From contig CAKTYU010000003.1 of assembly GCA_934633985.1 (NCBI GenBank), forward strand, positions 62,001 through 126,000: a stretch of 64,000 nucleotides of DNA. Direction: 5' to 3'. Of this stretch, positions 1 to 8,044 are shown in pieces. Made by a program: the position numbers and the translations under genes. The DNA is from an uncultured Clostridia bacterium (GTDB lineage: Bacteria; Bacillota; Clostridia; Christensenellales; CAG-138). The notes under the pieces were generated by a model. That model ran no database searches. It worked only from the letters and a program-made list of their open reading frames with translations, and had not been told where the DNA came from. Each line of letters starts with the position of its first letter. Position 1 is the stretch's first letter.

Positions 1-1
1 G

Positions 2-613
2 CCATCCAATATGTTTACCTCTGTTACGCTGCCTGCTACCCTGTGGTTCTTTGATAAGGCGAAAGTAAAGAAAGACGAAATTCTGTTTATTGATGCCAGA
101 AATATTTTTACTCAAATTGACCGTGCGCACCGCAAATTCTCCGATGAGCAGATTCGGAACCTTGGTATCATCACCAGACTTTATGAAGGTAAAACAGAAG
201 CCTTCGATGCTCTTCTGGCAGATTATCGTGCAAAACTGGCAGATGCACCTGAAGTGTCTGACGATGAAGATATTATGCCTAAGAGTTACTGGCAATCCAA
301 TATTGACTGGCTGACAGATCGTTTCTCTGAAGGCAAATATAGAGATGTTGTAGGTCTGTGCAAAGTAGCAGAAGTAGGGGAAATCTTGGATGAAAACGGA
401 TCTGTAATTGGTTACAAAGAAGATAGCATTGGCGATCAGGACTTTTCTCTGAATCCAGGTCGTTATGTTGGCGTTGTAATTGAGGACGATGGCTTAACGC
501 AAGAGGAATTCAAGCAGAGAATGATGGCATACTATGACGCTCTTACAAGACTAAATATAGAAGCTCATGGATTGGAAAACAAGATTTCTTCCAATTTGAA
601 GGAGTTGTTCTAA
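2..613 (+). CDS. hsdM: Type I restriction-modification methyltransferase subunit (HsdM), C-terminal part
   Basis: The reading frame is open from the left edge of the window to a TAA at 611-613, so the start and the catalytic SAM-binding part lie outside. The visible ~200 residues begin with the HsdM hallmark 'LWFFDK' followed by 'ILFIDARNIF', the segment after the N6-adenine methylase core, and end in a charged helical tail that in this family contacts HsdS. Established role: HsdM2-HsdS methylates adenine in a bipartite site, protecting host DNA. It is the first visible gene of an operon; hsdS begins 29 bp downstream behind an AAGGAGG site. Identification rests on these motifs plus the hsdS and hsdR neighbours and is secure. 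Confidence 0.93.
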   Translation, partial: PSNMFTSVTLPATLWFFDKAKVKKDEILFIDARNIFTQIDRAHRKFSDEQIRNLGIITRLYEGKTEAFDALLADYRAKLADAPEVSDDEDIMPKSYWQSNIDWLTDRFSEGKYRDVVGLCKVAEVGEILDENGSVIGYKEDSIGDQDFSLNPGRYVGVVIEDDGLTQEEFKQRMMAYYDALTRLNIEAHGLENKISSNLKELF

Positions 614-642
614 TGAAAGATGCAAGAAAGGAGGAAACGTAG

Positions 643-1812
643 ATGGACTATAAACTGTTATTTGAAGTAAGTGTATATCGTAAAGATAGAATAAGCTCGG
701 ATAAGGTCGATAAAGAAAACTATATATCAACCGAAAATATGCTTCCCAATCGTGGTGGTGTAGAAATCGCAACAACGGTTGCATCAGCAAAGACGTTTCC
801 TGCCTATAAGAAAGGCGATATTCTGTTATCTAATATTAGACCATACTTCAAAAAAATATGGTATGCAGATAAAGAAGGCGGCTGTTCCAACGATGTATTG
901 GTCGTGAAAGCAAATAAAACGGTTGACAACAAGTTTCTATATTATGTTCTCTCTGATAATAATTTTTTCAATTACTCTACTGTGACTTCTAAGGGAACTA
1001 AAATGCCCAGAGGAAGTAAAAATGCAATAATGAAGTATTGGGTCCCGGATTTAGATCTTCCAACCCAGAGAAAGATTGCCGATATTTTATCCTCGTATGA
1101 TGAGTTGATTAAGGCAAATAATGAGCGAATTGAGCTGTTGGAACAGACGGCGCAGGAGCTATACAAGGAGTGGTTTGTCCGTTTCCGTTTCCCCGGGCAT
1201 GAAGCTGCTAAATTTGAGAACGGATTACCTTCCGAATGGGAACGAAAGCAACTGGGTGATATGATTGCATTTAATCCAACAATTACAGCCAAAGGCGCAA
1301 CAGGTTTTAGATCAATTCCGATGGCTGCATTGAGTACAAATAATATGGTTATTGATGAATCACTGATTACATCAACTGATACATTAAGTGGAAGTCGCTC
1401 GCAAAATTTGGATACGCTTCTTGCTCGAATTACACCTTGCCTCGAAAATGGCAAAACAGGGTTTGTTTTTGACCTAAAAGAGCATGAGGTTGCTGGTGGC
1501 TCTACTGAGTTTATTGTGATGCGAAGTAAGTCGTTGACTCCTTATTTTGTGTACTTTTTGGCAAGAAGTGATACTTTTAGGGAGTATGCAATTAGCAGTA
1601 TGAATGGTGCAGATGGACGGCAAAGAGCCAAGGTTGACCGTTTAGAAAAATTGTGGTGGCTTCAACCCCCTCAAAAGCGACTTGAGCAATTTGACAGCAA
1701 AGTGAAGGGTTCCTTTGAACTAATTCATGCATTGACTCATCAGAACCAAAATTTGGATGCACAGCGTGATATGCTCCTTTCCCGCCTGATGAGCGGCAAA
1801 TTGGAGGTGTAA
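643..1812 (+). CDS. hsdS: Type I restriction-modification specificity subunit HsdS
   Basis: A 389-residue protein with two target-recognition domains (about 1-140 and 195-345), each followed by a helical conserved region: 'LPTQRKIADILSSYDELI' near 145 and 'PPQKRLEQFDSKV' near 345. The central spacer carries the family motif 'LYKEWFVRFRFPGHE' at about 173-187. Length is usual for HsdS. It sets which bipartite sequence the HsdM/HsdR complex recognises. Start chosen at 643 because AAGGAGG lies 9 nt upstream. The stop is 2 nt before the next ATG, whose ribosome site (GGAGGTG) lies inside the hsdS end, indicating translational coupling. No inverted partial hsdS copies are visible, so phase-variable specificity switching is not evident here. 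Confidence 0.95.
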   Translation: MDYKLLFEVSVYRKDRISSDKVDKENYISTENMLPNRGGVEIATTVASAKTFPAYKKGDILLSNIRPYFKKIWYADKEGGCSNDVLVVKANKTVDNKFLYYVLSDNNFFNYSTVTSKGTKMPRGSKNAIMKYWVPDLDLPTQRKIADILSSYDELIKANNERIELLEQTAQELYKEWFVRFRFPGHEAAKFENGLPSEWERKQLGDMIAFNPTITAKGATGFRSIPMAALSTNNMVIDESLITSTDTLSGSRSQNLDTLLARITPCLENGKTGFVFDLKEHEVAGGSTEFIVMRSKSLTPYFVYFLARSDTFREYAISSMNGADGRQRAKVDRLEKLWWLQPPQKRLEQFDSKVKGSFELIHALTHQNQNLDAQRDMLLSRLMSGKLEV

Positions 1813-1814
1813 GT

Positions 1815-2639
1815 ATGAGCGTGTTTTCTCAGCGCTACGGATATAGCGAAGATCAGGGGATTCAATATGAGTGTGTTGGGAAACGCCTCAGGAATCGCCT
1901 TTGGAATCACTTTTTCTCCGCCGAGTACGATGCAGATCCATTTAATAGGGACGATGATAGCCTTACAAACATTGAACATCTGATGGATGGGCTGGGATTG
2001 ACTTTTAATATCCCAAGGTCTCCTTCTGCACGAGCAGCTAATGCAAAAAAGCTGAAGGAGTATGTGTTCGATGAGACCAAATGGTATTTGATCTATGACC
2101 TGATCGAGCGTTATGTTGGCCTTTTTAACAAAATAACGCAGCGTGAGCTTTGTAAAGAGTTTAATGAGGTTCTGGAAGATGAATGTTCTGGATACCGCTT
2201 TGTAAAGGGATTGATTACACCTATTACCAACAAGGAGGAAATCAAAACCATAGAAAAGGCAACGAATACGAAATATTCCGCCGTTAATACGCATATCAGC
2301 AAGGCATTGGTATTGTTTTCTGATAGGCTGAAGCACGACTATGAGAATACAATCAAAGAGTCAATTAGTGCGGTTGAAGCCCTGTGCTGCATCATCACAA
2401 ACGACAAAAAAGCGACTTTGGGCGATGCCTTAAAGAAATTGGAAAGCAAGGGAATCAAACTACATAAGGCACTTCAGAGCGCTATGAGTAGCTTGTACGG
2501 GTACACCTCTGATGAGGGTGGCATACGTCATGGTAGCATTGATTTCGCCGGTGCAAGTAGCGAGGATGCAAAATATATGCTGATCTCCTGCTCTGCATTC
2601 GTAAACTACTTGATTGAAAAATGGGAAAAGGTTAAATAA
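1815..2639 (+). CDS. AbiJ-like abortive-infection protein
   Basis: A 274-residue soluble protein. The N-terminus has the pattern 'FSQRYGY....IQYECVGKRLRNRLWN' that I recognise from the AbiJ N-terminal domain 4 group. The C-terminal half (about 150-270) is all-helical with a late 'GIRHGSIDFA' motif reminiscent of HEPN-like or abortive-infection C-terminal domains. Such proteins are toxins or effectors in several phage-defence loci; the exact activity of this one is not established. It sits between hsdS and the reverse transcriptase, starts 2 nt after hsdS and uses its ribosome site. That placement argues that it is part of the same defence operon and may act when the RM or RT module senses phage (inference). 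A canonical HEPN Rx4-6H motif is not obvious. Confidence 0.7.
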   Translation: MSVFSQRYGYSEDQGIQYECVGKRLRNRLWNHFFSAEYDADPFNRDDDSLTNIEHLMDGLGLTFNIPRSPSARAANAKKLKEYVFDETKWYLIYDLIERYVGLFNKITQRELCKEFNEVLEDECSGYRFVKGLITPITNKEEIKTIEKATNTKYSAVNTHISKALVLFSDRLKHDYENTIKESISAVEALCCIITNDKKATLGDALKKLESKGIKLHKALQSAMSSLYGYTSDEGGIRHGSIDFAGASSEDAKYMLISCSAFVNYLIEKWEKVK

Positions 2640-2664
2640 AAACATACGGCTGAGGTGAACGCAA

Positions 2665-4167
2665 ATGGCAGAAAACAAACATTATTATGATTTTACAAAT
2701 GAATTATCTGCTGATGAAATCTATGAGGGATTACTCGCTCACGGCCTTTTTACTGAAAAGCTTCCTCCGGTGTTCACAGCAAAAGGCTTTTTCGACTATT
2801 GCGAATCTCAGTCACCTGCTTTCCCTAAAAAACCGGCAGAATACATTTATCACGAGAGCATGAGAAATATCAACACGCCCCGTCCTTTGGGTATTCCGAA
2901 TCCTGTGGCGTATCAGCGCTTGTGCAAATACATATCAGAGATATGGCCACAGCTTCAGCAATATTTTGAAGAAGAAACCAAAGCGCAGGAACATATTATC
3001 AGCAGAACCCACATCCGCAAGATGAAGGAATCTGATTCGCTGTTTTCTATGAACTATAAGAACTGGAAAGACGATGGCACACCAGAGCCAGATTTGTTGC
3101 TTGGGGCAAAATATTTGGTTCATGCTGATGTTTCAAACTGTTTTCCGAGTATATATACTCATGCTCTTTCATGGGCATTAGTCGGTAAAGATGTAGCGAA
3201 GCAGAACCAAAAGGACGGTTCGCAGTGGTACAACGAGCTTGATTTCCACACAAGAAATGTAAAACACGGAGAAACGCACGGATTGCTGATCGGTCCCCAT
3301 GTTTCGAATTTACTGTCTGAAATCATTTTAGTTAAGATTGATAAAATATTATATGACAAAGGATGGCGTTATATCAGAAATATTGACGATTATACTTGTT
3401 ATGTTTCTACCTATGAGGATGGACAGTTGTTTTTAACCGAATTGTCTGAGCAGTTAAGAGCGTATGATCTGACTCTTAACCACAAGAAAACTTCCATAGA
3501 TGAACTCCCGACGGCATCCGTTGAGCAGTGGGTACGAAAAATCAACACCTTTACTGCATTTGATACCAAAGAAAAGATGAATTTTAAGGAAGTCCGTGCG
3601 TATTTGGATATGGCGGTTGAATTGATGCAGGAAAACAATGACAATGCTGCTATTTTGAACTATGCCATGAAGGTACTGGCTAAGAAACAGCTTACAGAGA
3701 ATGCGAAATCGTATTATGTGAAAACAATTTTTCACTTATCTGTTATTTATCCATATTTGGTATCATTATTGGAAGAATATGTATTCAAGCCGTTTGGTGT
3801 TGAAAAAACAGTGATTTCAAAAATATCCGCTCTGCTTTATAAAGAGGGCGTAAAGCTCAAAAATTATGAAGCAGCGTGTTATGCACTGTATTACGCCAAT
3901 AAATATGAATTCGAAATCAATGAACTCGATTTTGATGTCGCAAAAAGTAGCAGTAACTGTCTGTTCTTGTTATTTAGCTACCTTTATTACGAGAAAAAGA
4001 AAGATAAAGTAGCAGTGAAATTGTGCAAAGATTATGCTCGATCACTGATGGCAACAGAAATGGATAATTTCTGGCTATTTATATACGAAGTATTGCCGCA
4101 AAGTGATTTGCGGGATTATTGGAAGGCAATGAAGAAAAACAAGGTATCATTCCTTGTAGAAATTTAG
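2665..4167 (+). CDS. Reverse transcriptase of the defence-associated (UG/Abi-like) kind
   Basis: A 500-residue protein. The fingers/palm region (about 60-300) contains motif A 'LVHADVSNCFPSIY' with the catalytic aspartate near 155, a motif-B-like 'HGLLIGPHVSNLLSEI' and the motif-C equivalent 'YIRNIDDYTCYV' with two aspartates near 241-242, so polymerase activity looks intact. The last ~200 residues are helical with no recognised domain, as in defence-associated RTs, and there is no maturase X or HNH domain as in group II introns. Ribosome site GAGGTG precedes the ATG. It lies between an AbiJ-like gene and hsdR, 12 nt before the hsdR start, so it is co-transcribed with the type I RM genes. I cannot assign it to a numbered DRT/UG group by eye. 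Function as an antiviral RT is inference from family and context. Confidence 0.85.
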   Translation: MAENKHYYDFTNELSADEIYEGLLAHGLFTEKLPPVFTAKGFFDYCESQSPAFPKKPAEYIYHESMRNINTPRPLGIPNPVAYQRLCKYISEIWPQLQQYFEEETKAQEHIISRTHIRKMKESDSLFSMNYKNWKDDGTPEPDLLLGAKYLVHADVSNCFPSIYTHALSWALVGKDVAKQNQKDGSQWYNELDFHTRNVKHGETHGLLIGPHVSNLLSEIILVKIDKILYDKGWRYIRNIDDYTCYVSTYEDGQLFLTELSEQLRAYDLTLNHKKTSIDELPTASVEQWVRKINTFTAFDTKEKMNFKEVRAYLDMAVELMQENNDNAAILNYAMKVLAKKQLTENAKSYYVKTIFHLSVIYPYLVSLLEEYVFKPFGVEKTVISKISALLYKEGVKLKNYEAACYALYYANKYEFEINELDFDVAKSSSNCLFLLFSYLYYEKKKDKVAVKLCKDYARSLMATEMDNFWLFIYEVLPQSDLRDYWKAMKKNKVSFLVEI

Positions 4168-4178
4168 GAGGTGATTCT

Positions 4179-7100
4179 ATGCCGAAAATCATAACAGAAG
4201 ATATGATTGAGCAAGCCGCAATCAAAGCTTTGCATGAGCGGCATGATTATACTGTTCTGAATTGTATGACAGAAGAGCCGGATACACTTCCTGACGGAAC
4301 CGGACGTAAAGATAAGAAACAGGTTGTTCTGCCGGATGTGATGTTGGAGAGCCTGTGCCGGATTAATCCGGATATTCCAGAACAGACTGTTCGCACGGTG
4401 GTGGACGAGCTGTGCCACACTCCAGTTTCCGGTGATCTAATGCAGACCAATTACCAGAACTATCAGAAGATCCGTAATGGTATCACTGTAGAATACAACA
4501 AGAACGGCAAGAAAACCTCCAATATCCTCCGTCTGCTGTCCTATAACGATGCTTTGAGCAATACATTTACGGTAGCTTCTCAAATGTGGATCAGAGGAGA
4601 AACGCATTGGCGCAGACCGGATCTGATTATCTTCATCAATGGATTTCCGCTGGTTTTCATTGAACTGAAAAACAGCAATATCCCGGTGAAGAATGCCTAT
4701 GACATCAATCTGAAGAATTATCTGAAGGATATACCGTATCTATTCAACTACAACCAGATTTGTGTTCTGTCTAATGGTATGGAAACTCGTCTGGGAAGCT
4801 TTGCCGCAGGGTATGAGTTTTTCTTTGAATGGCTGAAAGTGGAGAACGAAAAAGAGAACCCGGACAGAAAAGCCATTCGAGAGAATTGCACCAGTTTGGA
4901 GTATTTTATTGCCGGTCTTTGTGAACCGAAAAATCTGCTGGATTACATAGAGAACTTCATTCTTTACGACCGCCGCAGAACAAAGATTATTGCAAAGAAC
5001 CACCAGTTCTTTGGTGTAAATAACGCTTACAATGCTTTCCTGCGTCGTGAGGAATTGAAGGGTAAGCTGGGTGTGTTCTGGCATACCCAAGGCAGCGGCA
5101 AGAGCTATTCTATGGTTATGCTTGCCCGAAAGATTAAGCATAAATGTACTGGCAATTTTACCTTCCTTATCGTTACTGACCGTGAAGATCTGGATACGCA
5201 GATTTATAAGAACTTCTTGCGTACCGAATTTATTACCGATAAGGACAAGGTACAGCCTGCCAACAGCAAGCAGTTGCGTGAAGAACTGAAAACCAACAAA
5301 TCTATTCTGTTCACGTTGATTCATAAGTTCAGATATGACAAGGGAAAGAAATATCCTGTCTTGTCTGAGCGTGATGACATCATTGTTATCGTTGATGAAG
5401 CCCATCGTACGCAGTATAAAGATTTGGCAGAGAATATGCGCACAGGCTTGCCGAACGCACAGTTCCTGGCATTTACAGGGACACCTCTGCTTGGAACAAA
5501 GCGACTGACCAATGCGTGGTTTGGTGATTATGTCAGCGAATACAATTTCGCAGAATCTATCAAGGATAACGCTACCGTACCGCTCTACTATGTGAAGCGT
5601 GTACCTGAAGTAGAGTTGCAGAACGATTTCCTTGATTCTGATTTTGCGGAAATTTTGGAAGAAGAAAACCTGACGGATGCAGAACAGCGCCGTCTGGAAA
5701 ATCACTATGCAAAGGAACTGGAAGTCATCAAGCGTGATGATCGTCTGGATGCCATTGCTCAGCACATAGTTTACCATTTCCCTCGCCGTGGTTTCCGAGG
5801 AAAGGGCATGGTTATTTCCGTAGACAAGTTTACTGCCGTGAAGATGTACGATAAAGTAAGCTACTACTGGAAAGAAGAAATTAAAAAGTTAAATGCGCAG
5901 ATCACCAAAACCAAGGATGCTGCTGAGAAACTCCGTCTGAAAGATCTTGTGGACTATATGCGCAAAGTGGAAATGGCTGTTGTCATCAGTGAAGATGCCG
6001 ACGAAGAAGCTAAATTTGCAGCAGAAGGATTGTCCATAAAACCGCATCGTGACCGTATGAACAAGGCTGATGAAAATGGTTTTGACATCGAGGATAACTT
6101 CAAAGACCCGAACAATCCGTTACAATTGGTTTTTGTCTGCGCTATGTGGCTAACAGGATTTGATGCACCGTCTGTCTCCACCTTGTATTTGGATAAGCCG
6201 ATGAAAGGTCATACGCTGATGCAGACCATTGCCCGTGCCAACCGTGTATATAACGGCAAGGAATGTGGTTTAATCATCGACTATTTGGATGTGTTCAAGT
6301 ATCTGAAACATGCTCTGGCTGATTATGCGTATGATGACGGTGGCTTAATGCCAGTAAAAGATGTGGACAAGCTTTTGGGGCAGCTGCACGAAGCAATCGA
6401 CCTGACCAAAACTTTCTGCATGAGTCATGACGTAGATCTAAATAAGGTTGTTGAAGATGGCGATACATTCAAGAATTTGTCTCTGTTTGAGGATTATGCA
6501 AATACCATCGTTGGCAATGATGATGTGAAGAATGAGTTTGCTGTAATGGCAAATACCGTTGATGGTCTGTACGAATCCCTACGACCGGATATTTTCAAGA
6601 TGGATTTTGAGCCTGCATACAAAGATGCCATCCTCTATTTGAAGGGAATCATTGATGGCAAAATCCGTCCGGAAAAGATTGAAGCAGCACGAGCCAGAAT
6701 TAATGAACTGCTGGACCAGAGTGTTATTACCGCAGCGGATGCAAGAAAATACACTATCACAGGAGCAGGCAAAGAACTTGATTTATCCAAACTGGATATT
6801 GATGAACTCCGATCTCAATTTAAAAGGTTGAAGAATAAGAATCTTGAAATTGCAAATCTTCGTAAATACATCGAAGAAAAGCTTCAGAAAATGCTGCGAC
6901 GCAACATAACCCGTACAAAATTTGCGGAGCGTTTTAGAAACATCATTGACGAGTACAACGCTGGTGGCTCTCAAAACGATGATTTTTATGAGAAACTTCT
7001 GAAATTGATGGAAGAACTTCGTGCCGAAGAAGAACGTCATATTAAGGAAGAATTGTCGGAGGCCGAATTGGAGTTGTTTGACCTTCTTAGAAAAGAGCAG

Positions 7101-7361
7101 CTTACTGCCGATGAAGAAAAACATGTGAAGTTGGCAGCAAAAGAACTCTACAACACACTTACAGAAAAACGCAATGAGTTGTTCATTGTGGGATGGCAAA
7201 ACGATCCGCAGCCAAAGGAGCGAGTAAAAGGTGAGATTGTTTATATCCTAAATAAGTTCTTGCCGGAAAGCTATGACAGAGAAGTTTTCTTGAGAAAGAG
7301 TACGCTTGTATTTGACCATATTGTGGATCAGGCAATGACCGGTTATAACTGGGTAGCATAG
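4179..7361 (+). CDS. hsdR: Type I restriction enzyme subunit R (HsdR)
   Basis: A 1060-residue translocase/endonuclease. An N-terminal PD-(D/E)xK nuclease motif ('RRPDLIIF..FIELKN', about 145-166) is followed by superfamily-2 helicase motifs: Walker A 'HTQGSGKS' near 305, DEAH box 'VDEAHRTQY' near 405, 'FTGTP' near 432 and a C-terminal helicase lobe with 'MQTIARANRV'. A helical C-terminal region for HsdM/S contact completes the usual length. It cuts unmodified DNA after ATP-driven translocation. Start chosen at the ATG at 4179 because a perfect AGGAGGTG lies 5 nt upstream; an upstream in-frame ATG at 4119 overlaps the RT gene and lacks a site. A strong terminator follows at 7378, closing the operon. 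Confidence 0.96.
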   Translation: MPKIITEDMIEQAAIKALHERHDYTVLNCMTEEPDTLPDGTGRKDKKQVVLPDVMLESLCRINPDIPEQTVRTVVDELCHTPVSGDLMQTNYQNYQKIRNGITVEYNKNGKKTSNILRLLSYNDALSNTFTVASQMWIRGETHWRRPDLIIFINGFPLVFIELKNSNIPVKNAYDINLKNYLKDIPYLFNYNQICVLSNGMETRLGSFAAGYEFFFEWLKVENEKENPDRKAIRENCTSLEYFIAGLCEPKNLLDYIENFILYDRRRTKIIAKNHQFFGVNNAYNAFLRREELKGKLGVFWHTQGSGKSYSMVMLARKIKHKCTGNFTFLIVTDREDLDTQIYKNFLRTEFITDKDKVQPANSKQLREELKTNKSILFTLIHKFRYDKGKKYPVLSERDDIIVIVDEAHRTQYKDLAENMRTGLPNAQFLAFTGTPLLGTKRLTNAWFGDYVSEYNFAESIKDNATVPLYYVKRVPEVELQNDFLDSDFAEILEEENLTDAEQRRLENHYAKELEVIKRDDRLDAIAQHIVYHFPRRGFRGKGMVISVDKFTAVKMYDKVSYYWKEEIKKLNAQITKTKDAAEKLRLKDLVDYMRKVEMAVVISEDADEEAKFAAEGLSIKPHRDRMNKADENGFDIEDNFKDPNNPLQLVFVCAMWLTGFDAPSVSTLYLDKPMKGHTLMQTIARANRVYNGKECGLIIDYLDVFKYLKHALADYAYDDGGLMPVKDVDKLLGQLHEAIDLTKTFCMSHDVDLNKVVEDGDTFKNLSLFEDYANTIVGNDDVKNEFAVMANTVDGLYESLRPDIFKMDFEPAYKDAILYLKGIIDGKIRPEKIEAARARINELLDQSVITAADARKYTITGAGKELDLSKLDIDELRSQFKRLKNKNLEIANLRKYIEEKLQKMLRRNITRTKFAERFRNIIDEYNAGGSQNDDFYEKLLKLMEELRAEEERHIKEELSEAELELFDLLRKEQLTADEEKHVKLAAKELYNTLTEKRNELFIVGWQNDPQPKERVKGEIVYILNKFLPESYDREVFLRKSTLVFDHIVDQAMTGYNWVA

Positions 7362-7377
7362 TATAAAAATTATATGA

Positions 7378-7414
7378 AATGACTTCGTCTCAATTTGAGA
7401 CGAAGTCATTTTTT
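7378..7414 (+). terminator. Rho-independent terminator of the hsd/RT operon
   Basis: A perfect 15-bp stem (7378-7392 with 7396-7410), 3-nt loop and a run of six T at 7409-7414. It lies 16 bp after the hsdR stop. Its apex reads CAATTTG, the same type of apex as the hairpins that follow. Confidence 0.92.
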
Positions 7415-7438
7415 CTGCAACGATACAATATTTCTTAG

Positions 7439-7999
7439 GACCAAGTTGGTCTGAAGCTACCATACAGCTTCCCGACAACTCGTCGGGAATAAAAATAACT
7501 TCTCGCCAACTTGGCGAGAGGTACGGTACCTGGTATTTCACTTATTCCCAAATCGGGAACAAGTCTGGTCTAAGGATTTATCAAAGCTACTTGTACCCAA
7601 GTTCAAATATGAGAAAAGAGTATTTCGGCTTGTGGACGAATTGGCCACAGGTGACATGGCGAAATTATTCCCAAGTTGGAAATAATTTGCTTATCATTTT
7701 GTGCTTGCACAAATTGGCAAGCAGTGTAAACCTGTACAGGTTCACTCATTTTCACAAAATCACCTTTCGGTGCTTTTGCAAAAAGTGCTTGTTGGGGCAA
7801 CATCCCCAATCCTCTTCGAACATCATCTTTCGATGATGGCTGCTCGCTCATTCTGAGCGTTTTCGAGAGTGCAACTTCTGGCCAATTTGTCCAGAAGTAA
7901 CATGATAAAAAATAACTTCTGTGCAACTTGCGCTGAAGTGAAAAATGTTTTTCCGGCACTCCTCGACATACTTGTTTTTTCTACAATTATCCAGTAGAA
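7439..7999. repeat. Array of consecutive small hairpins
   Basis: Back-to-back inverted repeats fill this stretch. Clear stems (left/right arms): 7439-7442/7448-7451, 7453-7458/7466-7471, 7469-7476/7482-7489, 7501-7508/7512-7519, 7520-7524/7526-7530, 7545-7549/7555-7559, 7589-7593/7598-7602, 7631-7635/7645-7649, 7662-7672/7678-7688 (one mismatch), 7702-7708/7717-7723, 7729-7733/7738-7742, 7755-7764/7769-7778 (one mismatch), 7792-7797/7804-7809, 7821-7827/7832-7838, 7845-7850/7854-7859, 7874-7881/7891-7898, 7915-7919/7935-7939 with an inner GTGCA/TGCGC stem, and about 7979-7984/7994-7999. Stem sequences differ, but roughly ten share an AAGTT/AACTT/AAATT-type loop, i.e. an apex like CAA-N-TTG. 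No constant repeat as in CRISPR. Reading frames through it (e.g. 7603-7959 minus) look like translated palindromes. Function unknown. Confidence 0.8.
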
Positions 8000-8044
8000 T
8001 AAACGCAGAAAATTGAATATCGGTTTGAAATTGATTGGTTGATT

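Noticed and set aside
2665..4167. Group II intron maturase, retron RT or diversity-generating RT
   Set aside because: No maturase X or HNH domain, no intron boundaries, no msr/msd-like structure immediately upstream, and no template/variable repeat pair; the context is a defence operon.
4740..5777. 345-codon minus-strand frame
   Set aside because: Antisense to hsdR, which has all expected motifs on the plus strand.
7603..7959. 118-codon minus-strand frame in the hairpin array
   Set aside because: It reads through palindromes, its start has no ribosome site, and the plus strand has a comparable open frame; it is best explained as a by-product of the hairpin sequence.
7439..7999. CRISPR-like array
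   Set aside because: No constant repeat of fixed length and no unique spacers; unit length and stems vary, and no cas genes are near.
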